A DNA stretch of 13,023 bases from Eggerthellaceae bacterium (GCA_900754495.1 CAAEDC010000217.1:1-13023), one strand, 5' to 3'; positions 1-9,098 are shown, counted from the first letter of the stretch. Notes: generated from the letters alone by a model not told the origin. Translations and numbers: made by a program.

Positions 1-45
1 GCGAGGAAGAAGGGCGTGAAGGGAGCGAAGAGCGTTGCTGCCTAG
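1..45 (+). CDS. Possible C-terminal tail of a truncated gene
   Basis: Frame 1 is open from the window edge to a TAG at 43-45 and would encode a basic tail ending in GAKSVAA. Lysine-rich ends like this are common in nucleic-acid-binding proteins, but 14 residues are too few to name a family. Frame 3 is also open (to TAG at 52-54), so the frame choice is weak. If real, the gene starts outside the window. Confidence 0.25.
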   Translation, partial: ARKKGVKGAKSVAA

Positions 46-148
46 GCTAGCCCCTTGTCACACAAACTACCGAAGCCTCCAAAAAATGCGTTATTTGGGG
101 GGCGCCGCATCGCAGATCGCGGCGTGATCACCGCGTCACGTCGTAGAT

Positions 149-244
149 CAAGATGCGACCACCAGGCCATGGACCAAGATGCGACCACCAGGCCGTGGGT
201 AGAGATGCAACCACCACGTCGCGTCGCGGGTCAAGATGCGACCG
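149..244. repeat. Degenerate 26-bp tandem repeat, about four units
   Basis: The core AGATGCGACCACCAGGCC starts at 151 and 177, a diverged copy starts at 203 (AGATGCAACCACCA) and another at 234 (AGATGCGACCGC). Spacing is 26, 26 and 31 bp. The first two units share 20 identical bases at 149-168 and 175-194. CACGTCG-type segments flank the array at 137 and 215. The stretch 46-285 holds no convincing gene. The array lies just beyond the 3' end of the minus-strand gene that ends at 286. Confidence 0.75.
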
Positions 245-285
245 CTGCATCGCATTGCAATTCGCGGTGTTGGAGCAAATGCCCG

Positions 286-1275
286 TCAGGGCAAAGGTCG
301 GAGACGCCTGCGTTCCTCCCATTCGGGGCTTGCGTATAGCAGATCTCTGAGCGTCCGCTGCTTGGCAGGGTAGTCCTTGCAGCGCGGGCGGATTTGCACG
401 CCGAGCAATTTCGCCAGTTCCTTTGCGATCGCGGTCATCTGGGAGAGGTTGTTGTATTGCCTCCGCGTGATGGTGATGACGGTCGTGTTCGCGAAAGCGA
501 GGGCTCCTCTTCGCGCTGCGTCCGAGGAGATCCTGTCGGAGCCCGTGTGTTCCCTGTCGCTGTCGTATTCGACACCCAAGTTGCCGTTTTCCCAATAGAG
601 GTCGCATTTGACGAAACTCCTCCCGGCAACAACCTGCTCCGATCGCGTCAGATTCAAACGGTGATTCAAAACGGGGCGCGGAAGGCCGAAGCCTCCCAGG
701 TTGCAGGGAAGCGAAAGGCACATCGCCAAGCGCGTTTCCGCCGGCGATGCCGAATTCGGCAGGATGTGGCGCAGCGCGCGCAAAGCGCTCTTCCTGCCAT
801 GGATCTTCGCGGAGTTCTCAACGAATGCCTGCAGCTTCCTGGGGGAGACGAGCTGCCTTCTTTTGAAGAAACCTCCGTCGGCGCGTTCCGACAGCGAATA
901 GGCGCCGCACAGCTCGTACCCGAGCCTGATGAGATCCGGGAGCGGCAAGACGTTTGCCATCTGCACGAATGCGAGCTCGGGCGAGCATACGTGCAAGTCG
1001 TCGCTTATGCGGTAAAACGAGCGGGCGGAGGTGCTTGCCGAATGAAGATGATGGGCGATGAGACCGGGCCTTTCGTTTTTCACAGTGACGCCCGTCATCG
1101 CATGAACGGGGAGGCTGAATGTGTGCGGCGACAGGGCGCTGAGGCTCTCGAGGTCGCTTGCGCTGGCAGCCTTCGAGGGAAGCTCGAAGGCGGAGGAGGT
1201 GACGCGAGCGGACGGCTTTCCAGGCGGTGAGAGCCAGTATTCCAATGCGGAGATATGTCCGAGGACCAGGGTCAT
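286..1275 (-). CDS. DUF559/Vsr-like endonuclease-family protein, hypothetical
   Basis: The product is 329 residues and its exact role is unknown. The C-terminal half resembles the DUF559/Vsr-like nuclease fold: SPAETRL with E180, the loop GLPRPVLNHRL at 197-207, KCDLYW with D225, VEYDSD with E236 and D238, H243, then a basic helix from D252 (DAARR). These are the usual positions of metal-binding acidic residues in that fold. The N-terminal half (residues 1-170, with CSPELAFVQMA and LIRLGYELCGAY) looks like the recognition-type region of similar Coriobacteriia proteins that are sometimes grouped with AbiEi-like factors. I chose ATG 1273-1275 over an in-frame ATG at 1360-1362 because an extended -10 box lies between them. 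GC content looks lower than in the neighbouring genes, which could mean transfer. A nuclease activity is inferred from motifs only. Confidence 0.75.
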   Translation of the reverse strand: MTLVLGHISALEYWLSPPGKPSARVTSSAFELPSKAASASDLESLSALSPHTFSLPVHAMTGVTVKNERPGLIAHHLHSASTSARSFYRISDDLHVCSPELAFVQMANVLPLPDLIRLGYELCGAYSLSERADGGFFKRRQLVSPRKLQAFVENSAKIHGRKSALRALRHILPNSASPAETRLAMCLSLPCNLGGFGLPRPVLNHRLNLTRSEQVVAGRSFVKCDLYWENGNLGVEYDSDREHTGSDRISSDAARRGALAFANTTVITITRRQYNNLSQMTAIAKELAKLLGVQIRPRCKDYPAKQRTLRDLLYASPEWEERRRLRPLP

Positions 1276-1284
1276 GATTGGGGG

Positions 1285-1293
1285 AGTATAGCA
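1285..1293 (-). promoter_or_regulatory. Extended -10 promoter, near-leaderless transcript
   Basis: On the minus strand the sequence reads TGC-TATACT, an extended -10 element. Only nine bases (CCCCCAATC) separate it from the ATG at 1275. A transcript starting 6-7 bases after the hexamer would have a leader of just 2-3 bases. No Shine-Dalgarno sequence and no convincing -35 are visible, which fits a leaderless mRNA. Confidence 0.55.
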
Positions 1294-1455
1294 TGGCAAA
1301 ACGCCTGATGAAATGGCGAAAACGAGAGTATTGCGAAAATGATTTCCGTGCGAGGACGGCACCGGATCGACGTCGGTTCCGCCTATGATCGGCGTAAGAT
1401 CCGCAGGAGGTTTTCGCGGCAGCGGTGCAAGGGTGCGGCGAAGGATCGGGAAGTG

Positions 1456-1535
1456 GGAGGCGATGGGGAAAGGAATCTGGCGATCGGGAAAAGAGTCTGG
1501 CGATCAGGAAAGGAGTTTGGCGATCGGAAAAGGGA
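1456..1535. repeat. Four 20-bp tandem repeats in the divergent spacer
   Basis: Units start at 1456, 1476, 1496 and 1516 and share GGCGAT followed by GGGAAA/AGGAAA. The last three units are nearly identical over TCTGGCGATCGGGAAAAGAG-like sequence. The array lies in the 447-bp spacer (1276-1722) between two divergent genes. The frame open from ATG 1339 through this region is Arg/Gly/Lys-rich and reads like translated repeat DNA, so I treat the spacer as non-coding. The rest of it holds the two promoters and nothing else I recognise. Confidence 0.75.
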
Positions 1536-1665
1536 CCAGGCGCGTTGCTGGCAAGATGCCGTCAGGGCAGATGAAAAAAGGATCGGGCAAGTCGTTGGCC
1601 GAACGTCGTCGGGGCAGACGGCTGTTGGAAGGGGCGGGAGCGGCGGGGAGGGGAACGGCAGGCGC

Positions 1666-1671
1666 TATACT
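1666..1671 (+). promoter_or_regulatory. -10 box of nnrD
   Basis: TATACT lies 51 bases before the chosen ATG of nnrD and would give a leader of about 45 bases. No -35 resembling TTGACA is present at 16-18 bp, as for several other promoters in this window. Confidence 0.5.
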
Positions 1672-1722
1672 TGGGCGAGACGCCGAGAAAGCGTCGGAAG
1701 GGCTATCGGGAAGAGGGCTGCC

Positions 1723-2970
1723 ATGATTGAGATCCAAGGACCGGATACGGTCGAGAGGAAGCCGGCCAAGATGGGCGAAGCCGAGCTTGAGGAAACCCCT
1801 GCCGAGCAAAGCGGCTCCGAAGTCGAAGAGATCCCCGCCGAGCAGGGTGACCCCGAAGGCGAAGCGGCGCCTTCCGGGCATGTTGCTGCGGGGCTCGAGG
1901 ATGGTTCCTGTCCGGAGCTTTTCCAAAATGATTGCCATGATCTCGTCTCCGAGCCGGAAACGGCAGAACGTCTCGATGGCGAAGATCCTTCCGACTCTGG
2001 TCGCGGTTCCGTCTCCGACGCCGATCGCGTCCCCGACGCCGATCGCGTCCCCGACGCCGATCCCGACACCGACCCCGCCGCGTCTCCGCATGCCTACGAT
2101 GCGGAGCGGCTGGCTGCTCTTCTTCCCGGGCCGGCATCCGATGTCCACAAATACTCGCGCGGCAGGCTGGTCGTCATCGGCGGCGCTGCCGCCTATCCCG
2201 GCGCTGCCTGCCTCGCGGCCGCCGCTTCCCAGCGCATGGGGGCGGGTTACACCGAAGTCCTCTGCGCGCCAGAGTCGGTTTCCACGGTGCGCGCGTTCCG
2301 TCCGTCGCTCGTTGTTCGCTCGTGGGAAGCGTTGGCCCCCTCGTCCTTCGCTGCCGCCCGATCGGGAAGGCCCGTCGCCTATGCGGTGGGCAGCGGGTTC
2401 GATGCGGCCGACGACGCTTCTGAGGCGAAGCGCCTCGTCCACCGTGCGCTCAAGCATGCCCACGCCCCTCTTTTGGTGGACGGGGGCGGCTTGGCGACGC
2501 TCGCCTCCGACAAGGGGCGCCGCCTGATGCGCCGGCGCTTTGTCAACGGGTGGCCGACCGTCATCACGCCTCATGCGGGCGAGGCGGCCCGCCTCGCCGC
2601 GCCGCTCGAGCTTCCGACCAACGACCAGGGCGAGCTGGCCCGCCTTTTGGCGCTTGCCTACGGTGCGATCGCCGTGGTCAAGGGTCCCGACACGTTCATC
2701 TCGGACGGCGACGAGGTCGTGCGCGTGGACGAGGGAACCGCAGCGCTCGCCAAGGCGGGCACGGGCGATGTCCTTGCTGGAATGCTGGGGGCGCTGCTCG
2801 CGCAGGGGCTCAACCCCTTCGACGCGTCGGTTCTCGCCGTCACGCTCCATGCGCGCGCCGGGCGCCTTGCCGCCGATCGCCTGACCGCCATCAGCGTTAT
2901 CGCCGAGGACGTCGTCGCAATGATCCCTGCCGCTATCCGCTCCGTGGCGGACAAACGCATCCCGCGATAG
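1723..2970 (+). CDS. nnrD: ADP-dependent NAD(P)H-hydrate dehydratase with acidic N-terminal extension
   Basis: This ribokinase-fold repair enzyme dehydrates damaged NADHX/NADPHX back to NAD(P)H with ADP as cofactor. The product is 415 residues. The catalytic domain spans about 130-410: HKYSRGR at 142-148 (family HKgxxGR), VDGGGL at 252-257, ITPHAGE at 281-287, VVKGPDTFISDG, and AGTGDVLAGM from 345 with D349 as the likely catalytic Asp. The partner epimerase domain (NnrE), often fused upstream, is absent. Residues 1-125 are acidic and low in complexity, with two ExEExPAEQ segments and a DADRVP repeat. I chose ATG 1723 because GGGAAGAGGG (1708-1716) lies 7 bases upstream and TATACT at 1666; ATG 1771 is a weaker alternative. 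An in-frame ATG at 1339 precedes the -10 box and is unlikely. VDGGGL replaces the usual VDADAL-type motif. Confidence 0.9.
   Translation: MIEIQGPDTVERKPAKMGEAELEETPAEQSGSEVEEIPAEQGDPEGEAAPSGHVAAGLEDGSCPELFQNDCHDLVSEPETAERLDGEDPSDSGRGSVSDADRVPDADRVPDADPDTDPAASPHAYDAERLAALLPGPASDVHKYSRGRLVVIGGAAAYPGAACLAAAASQRMGAGYTEVLCAPESVSTVRAFRPSLVVRSWEALAPSSFAAARSGRPVAYAVGSGFDAADDASEAKRLVHRALKHAHAPLLVDGGGLATLASDKGRRLMRRRFVNGWPTVITPHAGEAARLAAPLELPTNDQGELARLLALAYGAIAVVKGPDTFISDGDEVVRVDEGTAALAKAGTGDVLAGMLGALLAQGLNPFDASVLAVTLHARAGRLAADRLTAISVIAEDVVAMIPAAIRSVADKRIPR
2017..2070 (+). repeat. 18-bp tandem repeat within nnrD (DADRVP units)
   Basis: GACGCCGATCGCGTCCCC occurs at 2017-2034 and is repeated exactly at 2035-2052, followed by a diverged third copy at 2053-2070. 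The frame is kept, giving D-A-D-R-V-P twice and then D-A-D-P-D-T. The repeat lies in the acidic linker just before the catalytic domain and could change length by slippage without breaking the frame. Confidence 0.9.
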
Positions 2971-2975
2971 GCTTT

Positions 2976-3010
2976 CGCAAGCCGCAAGCCGCAAGCCGCA
3001 AGCCGCAAGC
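2976..3010. repeat. Five perfect CGCAAGC heptamers
   Basis: CGCAAGC is repeated five times without error, starting six bases after the nnrD stop codon. The first copy also closes a small GGCTT-tcgc-AAGCC hairpin (2970-2983) that begins in the stop codon. The rest of the 200-bp spacer up to 3170 holds only the next gene's promoter and ribosome-binding site. Confidence 0.95.
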
Positions 3011-3110
3011 GCTCGCTCGTCGTCGACCGTCAGCGCCCGCCGTCCGTTGCCCCGCGATGTGTCGGTTCGTCAACGGATCCCGATCGCGCCGCAGCATCCT
3101 CAAACGTCCC

Positions 3111-3116
3111 TATAAT
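3111..3116 (+). promoter_or_regulatory. -10 box of the HdeD-like gene
   Basis: A perfect TATAAT lies 54 bases before the ATG at 3171. No good -35 is seen at 16-18 bp. The predicted leader is about 48 bases and includes AGGAAGGGG (3156-3164) as ribosome-binding site. Confidence 0.6.
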
Positions 3117-3170
3117 GAAGTCAGCGGGAAACCGTCCCGCATCGCCATGCCTCCCAGGAAGGGGAATCTT

Positions 3171-3695
3171 ATGTACACCGAAAAGAAACGGGACTGGGGC
3201 GTCATCGTCGCCGGCGTCCTGTTGGTCATCTGCGCGTTCGTCTGCCTCCTGATGCCGGGGGTGACCTTGGTGACGATCACCATGATCGCCGGCGCGGGCT
3301 TTCTGGTCTCGGGCATCATGGACGTCATCGAATACGCGCGCTTCCGCAAGCAGCTGATGCTCTCGGGCTGGGTGCTCGCCTACGCCATCCTCGACATCCT
3401 GATCGGCGCGATGTTCCTGCTGCATCCCCTGGCATTCTCGGTGGTGCTGCCGTGGCTCATCGGCGGCTTCTTCATCGTGTTCGGCGTCTTCGAGATCGTG
3501 ATGGCGGTCCGCGGCCGCTCCGCCGGCATGCCGATGTGGGGCTGGGCGGTGTTCTCGGGCGTCGTCGGCGTGCTGTGCGGCCTGACGTTCTTCCTCAGCC
3601 CGGCGACGCTGTCCATCTTCATCGCGCTGTTCATGATCATGCGCGGCGCGACGCTTCTGGTGTTCGGTTGGAACGCGGGGCGCATGCTCGTCTAG
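3171..3695 (+). CDS. HdeD/DUF308-family membrane protein
   Basis: A 174-residue integral membrane protein. Six hydrophobic segments are visible at about 9-29, 33-50, 66-84, 91-112, 123-141 and 146-166, arranged as three related pairs. Each pair has a Pro-containing turn (MPGVTL at 28, HPLAFS at 85, SPATLS at 143) followed by a Gly-rich helix, the pattern of the DUF308/HdeD family. The family includes E. coli HdeD, linked to acid resistance at high cell density, but most members have no proven function, so I assign none. The start is supported by AGGAAGGGG a few bases upstream and by its own TATAAT box. Lone transcription unit; not obviously linked to its neighbours. Confidence 0.85.
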   Translation: MYTEKKRDWGVIVAGVLLVICAFVCLLMPGVTLVTITMIAGAGFLVSGIMDVIEYARFRKQLMLSGWVLAYAILDILIGAMFLLHPLAFSVVLPWLIGGFFIVFGVFEIVMAVRGRSAGMPMWGWAVFSGVVGVLCGLTFFLSPATLSIFIALFMIMRGATLLVFGWNAGRMLV

Positions 3696-5942
<2,247 letters not shown>

Positions 5943-6055
5943 CCGCGGTTTCGACGACAGCGAAAGAGGCGCAGCGCGGCGCTGGCAACAGAGCGCATCG
6001 CGCGCGTCCGACCGCAGAACAGACGCAGCGGAGGAGCGCGGCGGGAATCAAGCAG

Positions 6056-7867
6056 GTGTGCGGCGTCGACTTCACGCACTACAAGCGCTCGACGGTGGTG
6101 CGTCGCATCGAGCGTCGCATGGTCGTCACGCACTCCGCCACGCTGTCGGATTTCGCCTCGCTGCTCGAGATCGACGAGCGCGAGGCCAAGGCGCTCGGCC
6201 GTGAGATCCTCATCGGCGTCACGCGCTTCTTCCGCGACGAGGATCCGTTCCAAAAGCTCAAGTACAAGGCGATCTACGACATCCTGGCACGCACGAGCGA
6301 GCGCGAGACCATCCGCGTGTGGGTGGCGGGCTGCTCGACCGGTGAGGAGGCGTACTCGGTCGCCATCCTGTTCCGCGAGGCGATGGACGAGCAAAACATC
6401 CGCCGCCAGGTGAAGATCTTCGCGACGGATGTGGACATGCAGTCGGTCGAGATCGCTAGCAAGGGCATCTATCCCGAGAGCATCGTCGACGACGTGTCGG
6501 CCGACCGCCTGATGCGCTTCTTCGAGATCAGGGGCGAGTCGTACCACATCGTCAACGAGATCCGCAAGATGATCGTGTTCGCGCCGCACAACCTGTTCAC
6601 CGACCCGCCGTTCGGCAAGCTCGACCTCGTCAGCTGCCGCAACGTGATGATCTACTTCCAGCCGGTGCTGCAAAAGACGCTGTTCGGCATCTTCCACTCC
6701 GCCCTCAAGGACGGCGGCTACCTGTTCTTGGGCAAAAGCGAGTCCGCCAACGACGTGTCGGACGTGTTCGTGCCGGTGTGCGGAACCGAGCGTATCTACG
6801 CGCATCTGGGCGAGGGCAAGATGCCCGACAGCGTCCAGACCGCCTACAGCGTGCAGATCCCCCCGACGCCCAATTCGGTGAGCGCGGCGCTGCACGACAT
6901 CCGCGAGGACGGCGAGGATGCCGACAAGCTCTATTCGACGTTCTTGGAGCGCTTCCTGCCGCCGTCGGTGGTCATCGATGAGAACAACCAGGCCGTCCAT
7001 TTCTTCGGCGACTACGCGCCCTACCTGTCGATCTCGCCGGGCAAGGCGTCGTTCAGCATCTTCAACCTGGTGCACGAGGATCTGAGCCTGGCGGCATCGA
7101 CCGCCATCAGCCGCTGCCGCGGCGACGAGAAGGCGGTCACCTACACCGACATCGCCGTGCGCACCGACGACGGCGTGCGCCATGTCGACATGACGGTGCA
7201 GCCGTTGTGGGAGTACAGCTCGCAGCTGCTGGGCATGATCGCGCTGGTGTTCACCGACCATTCGACCCGCGTCGTCGAGGAGGGCGAGTCTGAGCGCTAC
7301 GACATCGAGAAGACCGCCGCGCGCCGCATCGCCTATCTGGAGAACGAGCTGCAAAACACCCAGAACGAGTTGAAGGCGTCCATCAGCGACCTCGAGACGG
7401 TCAATGAGGAGCTGCAGGCCGCCAACGAGGAGCTGCTCACCACCAACGAGGAGCTGCAGGCAGCCAACGAGGAGCTCTACACGGTCAACGCCGAGTACGA
7501 GCAGAAGCTCGACGAGCTCACCGACACCACCAACGACCTGACGAACTTCCTGTCGTCGACGATGATCGGCATCCTGTTTTTGGATGACAACCTCAACATC
7601 CGCAAGTTCACCGAGTACGTGGGCCGTGAGTTCAACATCATGGCGCACGATGTGGGCCGCAGCATCCAGATCGTCGCCCACCTGTTCCAGGACATCGACA
7701 TCGTGGAGGACGCGGAGGCGGTTCTGCGCAGCCTCATGCCCATCGACAAGGAGGTCACGACCGTCGACGGCAAGAACTACACGCTGCGCATCGCGCCGTA
7801 CCGCACGACCGAGAACAGCATCGAGGGCCTCGTCCTCACCATCATCGACAGCATCGGCGAGAAGTAG
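6056..7867 (+). CDS. CheR-type methyltransferase-PAS protein lacking the CheB domain
   Basis: Belongs to the CheB/CheR/PAS hybrid family, in which a methylesterase, a SAM-dependent glutamate methyltransferase and PAS sensors are fused. Here only the CheR end and what follows it remain (603 residues from GTG). CheR N-domain: [23 protein letters not shown] site [12 protein letters not shown] at 90-101; family motif SCRNVMIYF at 193-201. A PAS-like segment (about 300-420) is followed by a coiled coil (about 422-495) with heptads EELQAAN and a C-terminal PAS domain. The start is uncertain. No ATG exists upstream in frame; GTG 6056 has only GGGA nearby, while a strong GGAGGAG (6030-6036) is 19 bases away. 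The frame stays open into ligA, but codon choice from 5943 to about 6043 is poor, and good codons begin at ATC 6047. No chemotaxis genes are nearby. It may be a decayed hybrid or a working orphan, perhaps read from the ligA transcript. Confidence 0.8.
   Translation: MCGVDFTHYKRSTVVRRIERRMVVTHSATLSDFASLLEIDEREAKALGREILIGVTRFFRDEDPFQKLKYKAIYDILARTSERETIRVWVAGCSTGEEAYSVAILFREAMDEQNIRRQVKIFATDVDMQSVEIASKGIYPESIVDDVSADRLMRFFEIRGESYHIVNEIRKMIVFAPHNLFTDPPFGKLDLVSCRNVMIYFQPVLQKTLFGIFHSALKDGGYLFLGKSESANDVSDVFVPVCGTERIYAHLGEGKMPDSVQTAYSVQIPPTPNSVSAALHDIREDGEDADKLYSTFLERFLPPSVVIDENNQAVHFFGDYAPYLSISPGKASFSIFNLVHEDLSLAASTAISRCRGDEKAVTYTDIAVRTDDGVRHVDMTVQPLWEYSSQLLGMIALVFTDHSTRVVEEGESERYDIEKTAARRIAYLENELQNTQNELKASISDLETVNEELQAANEELLTTNEELQAANEELYTVNAEYEQKLDELTDTTNDLTNFLSSTMIGILFLDDNLNIRKFTEYVGREFNIMAHDVGRSIQIVAHLFQDIDIVEDAEAVLRSLMPIDKEVTTVDGKNYTLRIAPYRTTENSIEGLVLTIIDSIGEK
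7400..7483 (+). repeat. Four 21-bp repeats encoding coiled-coil heptads
   Basis: Units begin at 7400, 7421, 7442 and 7463, each encoding x-N-E-E-L-x-x (residues 449-476 of the CheR-PAS protein). The [11 protein letters not shown] pattern is common to this hybrid family, where it forms the linker before the last PAS domain. It is a protein-level repeat, not a mobile element. Confidence 0.85.
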
Positions 7868-7916
7868 GGACTTGTCGGTTTTCCCGTCGGCGGGCCAAGC
7901 GAAAACTCCCGGTTGC

Positions 7917-7955
7917 GAAGAGCTGATCCCGGAACCCCTCCGGGATCGGCTCTTT
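7917..7955 (+). terminator. Long hairpin terminator after the CheR-PAS gene
   Basis: Bases 7917-7932 pair with 7940-7955 around a 7-base loop (AACCCCT), with a T-G wobble and a second wobble at the base. The right arm ends in GGCTCTTT, with a weak T-rich stretch after it. It lies 50 bases after the stop codon. The spacer 7868-8146 otherwise holds the modA control region. Confidence 0.7.
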
Positions 7956-8039
7956 CCGTTTGGCCTGCTTGCGGTTCGGCGGATCCTTTCGGTTTGAATA
8001 TCGGCAGCCGGAAATAAACCTTTTCGCAAACATAATCGC

Positions 8040-8068
8040 TTGACTATATTACTAAACAAGAATAATAT
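8040..8068 (+). promoter_or_regulatory. Near-consensus promoter of modA
   Basis: TTGACT (8040-8045) and TAATAT (8063-8068) are separated by exactly 17 bp in a locally AT-rich stretch. It is the only clear two-box promoter in the window. Start of transcription is predicted near 8075, giving a leader of about 72 bases. Confidence 0.8.
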
Positions 8069-8073
8069 TCTTG
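8057..8073. promoter_or_regulatory. Palindromic operator over the modA -10 box
   Basis: CAAGAATAATATTCTTG is a perfect palindrome with 8-bp arms around one base. It covers the -10 box and ends next to the predicted transcript start, a repressor position. Control of molybdate uptake genes by molybdate-sensing repressors such as ModE is well known. This sequence does not obviously match the E. coli ModE site (TATAT-type arms), so the regulator is unknown. CTTGA also occurs at 8039-8043 and again at 8070-8074. Confidence 0.6.
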
Positions 8074-8078
8074 AACGT

Positions 8079-8126
8079 GGTACCGATGGGACGTCCTGTC
8101 CTTTCGGGACAGGAAGGGAACGGACC
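8079..8126 (+). promoter_or_regulatory. Structured modA leader (two-stem hairpin)
   Basis: Predicted RNA: outer stem GGU-A-CCG (8079-8085) with CGGACC (8121-8126), one bulged A; purine-rich internal loop of 8 bases (8086-8093) and 6 bases (8115-8120); inner perfect 8-bp stem UCCUGUCC/GGACAGGA with a UUUCG loop. It begins about four bases after the predicted transcript start and ends just before the ribosome-binding site. I cannot match it to a known riboswitch class. Confidence 0.45.
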
Positions 8127-8146
8127 AATTGAAGGAAGGGATCGAT

Positions 8147-9037
8147 ATGAAGAAACCCATGCGCATCGTCACGGCATCGGTGTGCGCGTTGGCGCTGGCC
8201 GGGTCGTTCGCGATGTTCGGCTGCTCGTCCAACACCGAGACCGCCGAAGAGCCCAAGGCCCAGGAGCAGGCCGCCGAGCCCGCCGAGCAGGTCGAGCTGC
8301 AGATCTTCGCCGCCAACTCCCTGGAGAAGGCGCTCAACGAGGTCCAGGCCCTCTACACCGAGCAGACCGGCGTCACCTTCGCCGACACCCAGTACGAGGC
8401 CTCCGGCACGCTGAACGAGATGCTCGGCGGCGGCGCCACCGCCGATATCGAGATCACGGCGTCCAAGGGCACGATGGACACCGCCGTCAAAGAGGGCTAT
8501 GTCGATGAGGGCACCCGCTTCGACATGTTCACCAACGACCTGGTGATCGTCGCCGGCACCGACTCCGCCATCGAGGAGATGACGCTTGAGGAGGCCGCTT
8601 CCGGCAAGTACAAGATCGCCGTGGGCGATGACAACGTCCCCGCCGGCAACTACGCCAAGCAGGCGCTGTCCACCGTGGGCGCGTGGATCGACGATGAGGG
8701 CACGGTCGGCCCCGAGTCCGACGGCAAGGGCGGCACCTTCGAGGGCACCCCGCTCGCCGGCATGGTGACCGAGGGCAAGTCCGTGGGCGATGTGTGCTCC
8801 TACGCCAACACCGGCGACGTCGACCTGGCGTTTGTCTACAGCTCCGACGTGTACCGCTTCGGCAACGTGAAGATCGTGGGCACGGTGCCCGCCGACGCCT
8901 GCAAGGCGATCGTGTACCCGGCCGCCGTGTGCGCCGAGACCGACAACGCCGACGCCGCCCAGGCGTTCCTGGATTGGGCCGTCAGCGACGAGGGCGCGCT
9001 GAAGATCTGGCAGGAGTGGGGCTTCGAGCTGGCGTAA
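8147..9037 (+). CDS. modA: Molybdate-binding lipoprotein ModA
   Basis: Extracellular solute-binding protein that captures molybdate (possibly tungstate) and passes it to ModB. 296 residues. The N-terminus MKKPMRIVTASV is followed by a hydrophobic stretch and FGCSS, so Cys26 is the likely lipid-anchored first residue; Phe at -2 and Met at -3 are unusual for a lipobox. A Glu/Ala/Gln-rich linker (29-47) precedes the binding domain: FAANSLEKAL, YEASGTLNEML with the SG pair that contacts the oxyanion in ModA proteins, ATADIEITASKGTMD, DNVPAGNYAKQAL, and the late VYSSDV. ATG 8147 is chosen because AAGGAAGGGA (8132-8141) lies just upstream; an in-frame TTG at 8129 overlaps that site and is rejected. 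Own promoter with a palindrome and a strong terminator downstream, so it is transcribed apart from modBC. Confidence 0.93.
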   Translation: MKKPMRIVTASVCALALAGSFAMFGCSSNTETAEEPKAQEQAAEPAEQVELQIFAANSLEKALNEVQALYTEQTGVTFADTQYEASGTLNEMLGGGATADIEITASKGTMDTAVKEGYVDEGTRFDMFTNDLVIVAGTDSAIEEMTLEEAASGKYKIAVGDDNVPAGNYAKQALSTVGAWIDDEGTVGPESDGKGGTFEGTPLAGMVTEGKSVGDVCSYANTGDVDLAFVYSSDVYRFGNVKIVGTVPADACKAIVYPAAVCAETDNADAAQAFLDWAVSDEGALKIWQEWGFELA

Positions 9038-9084
9038 GCCCGAATATGCCCGTTTGCTTCCGGGGTTGACGCTCCATCCGGGGC

Positions 9085-9098
9085 TCATTCTGGAATGA
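9085..9098. repeat. Perfect 14-bp palindrome between modA and modB
   Basis: TCATTC-TG-GAATGA lies two bases before the terminator hairpin of modA. It could be a protein-binding site or chance. It is not the same as the palindrome over the modA promoter. Confidence 0.4.

Noticed and set aside
76..101. Hairpin CCTCCAAAAAA / TTATTTGGGGG
   Set aside because: One mismatch and one wobble, and no T-run follows on either strand; not convincing as a terminator.
149..244. Possible CRISPR array
   Set aside because: Units are contiguous and degenerate, with no unique spacers and no cas genes nearby.
394..1230. Plus-strand frame opposite the nuclease-like gene
   Set aside because: The minus-strand frame has the nuclease-fold motif set and a promoter; the plus-strand translation has no recognisable pattern.
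1339..1722. Upstream in-frame extension of NnrD
   Set aside because: Translates through the 20-bp repeats, lies upstream of the TATACT box at 1666, and has Arg/Gly-rich composition unlike a protein domain.
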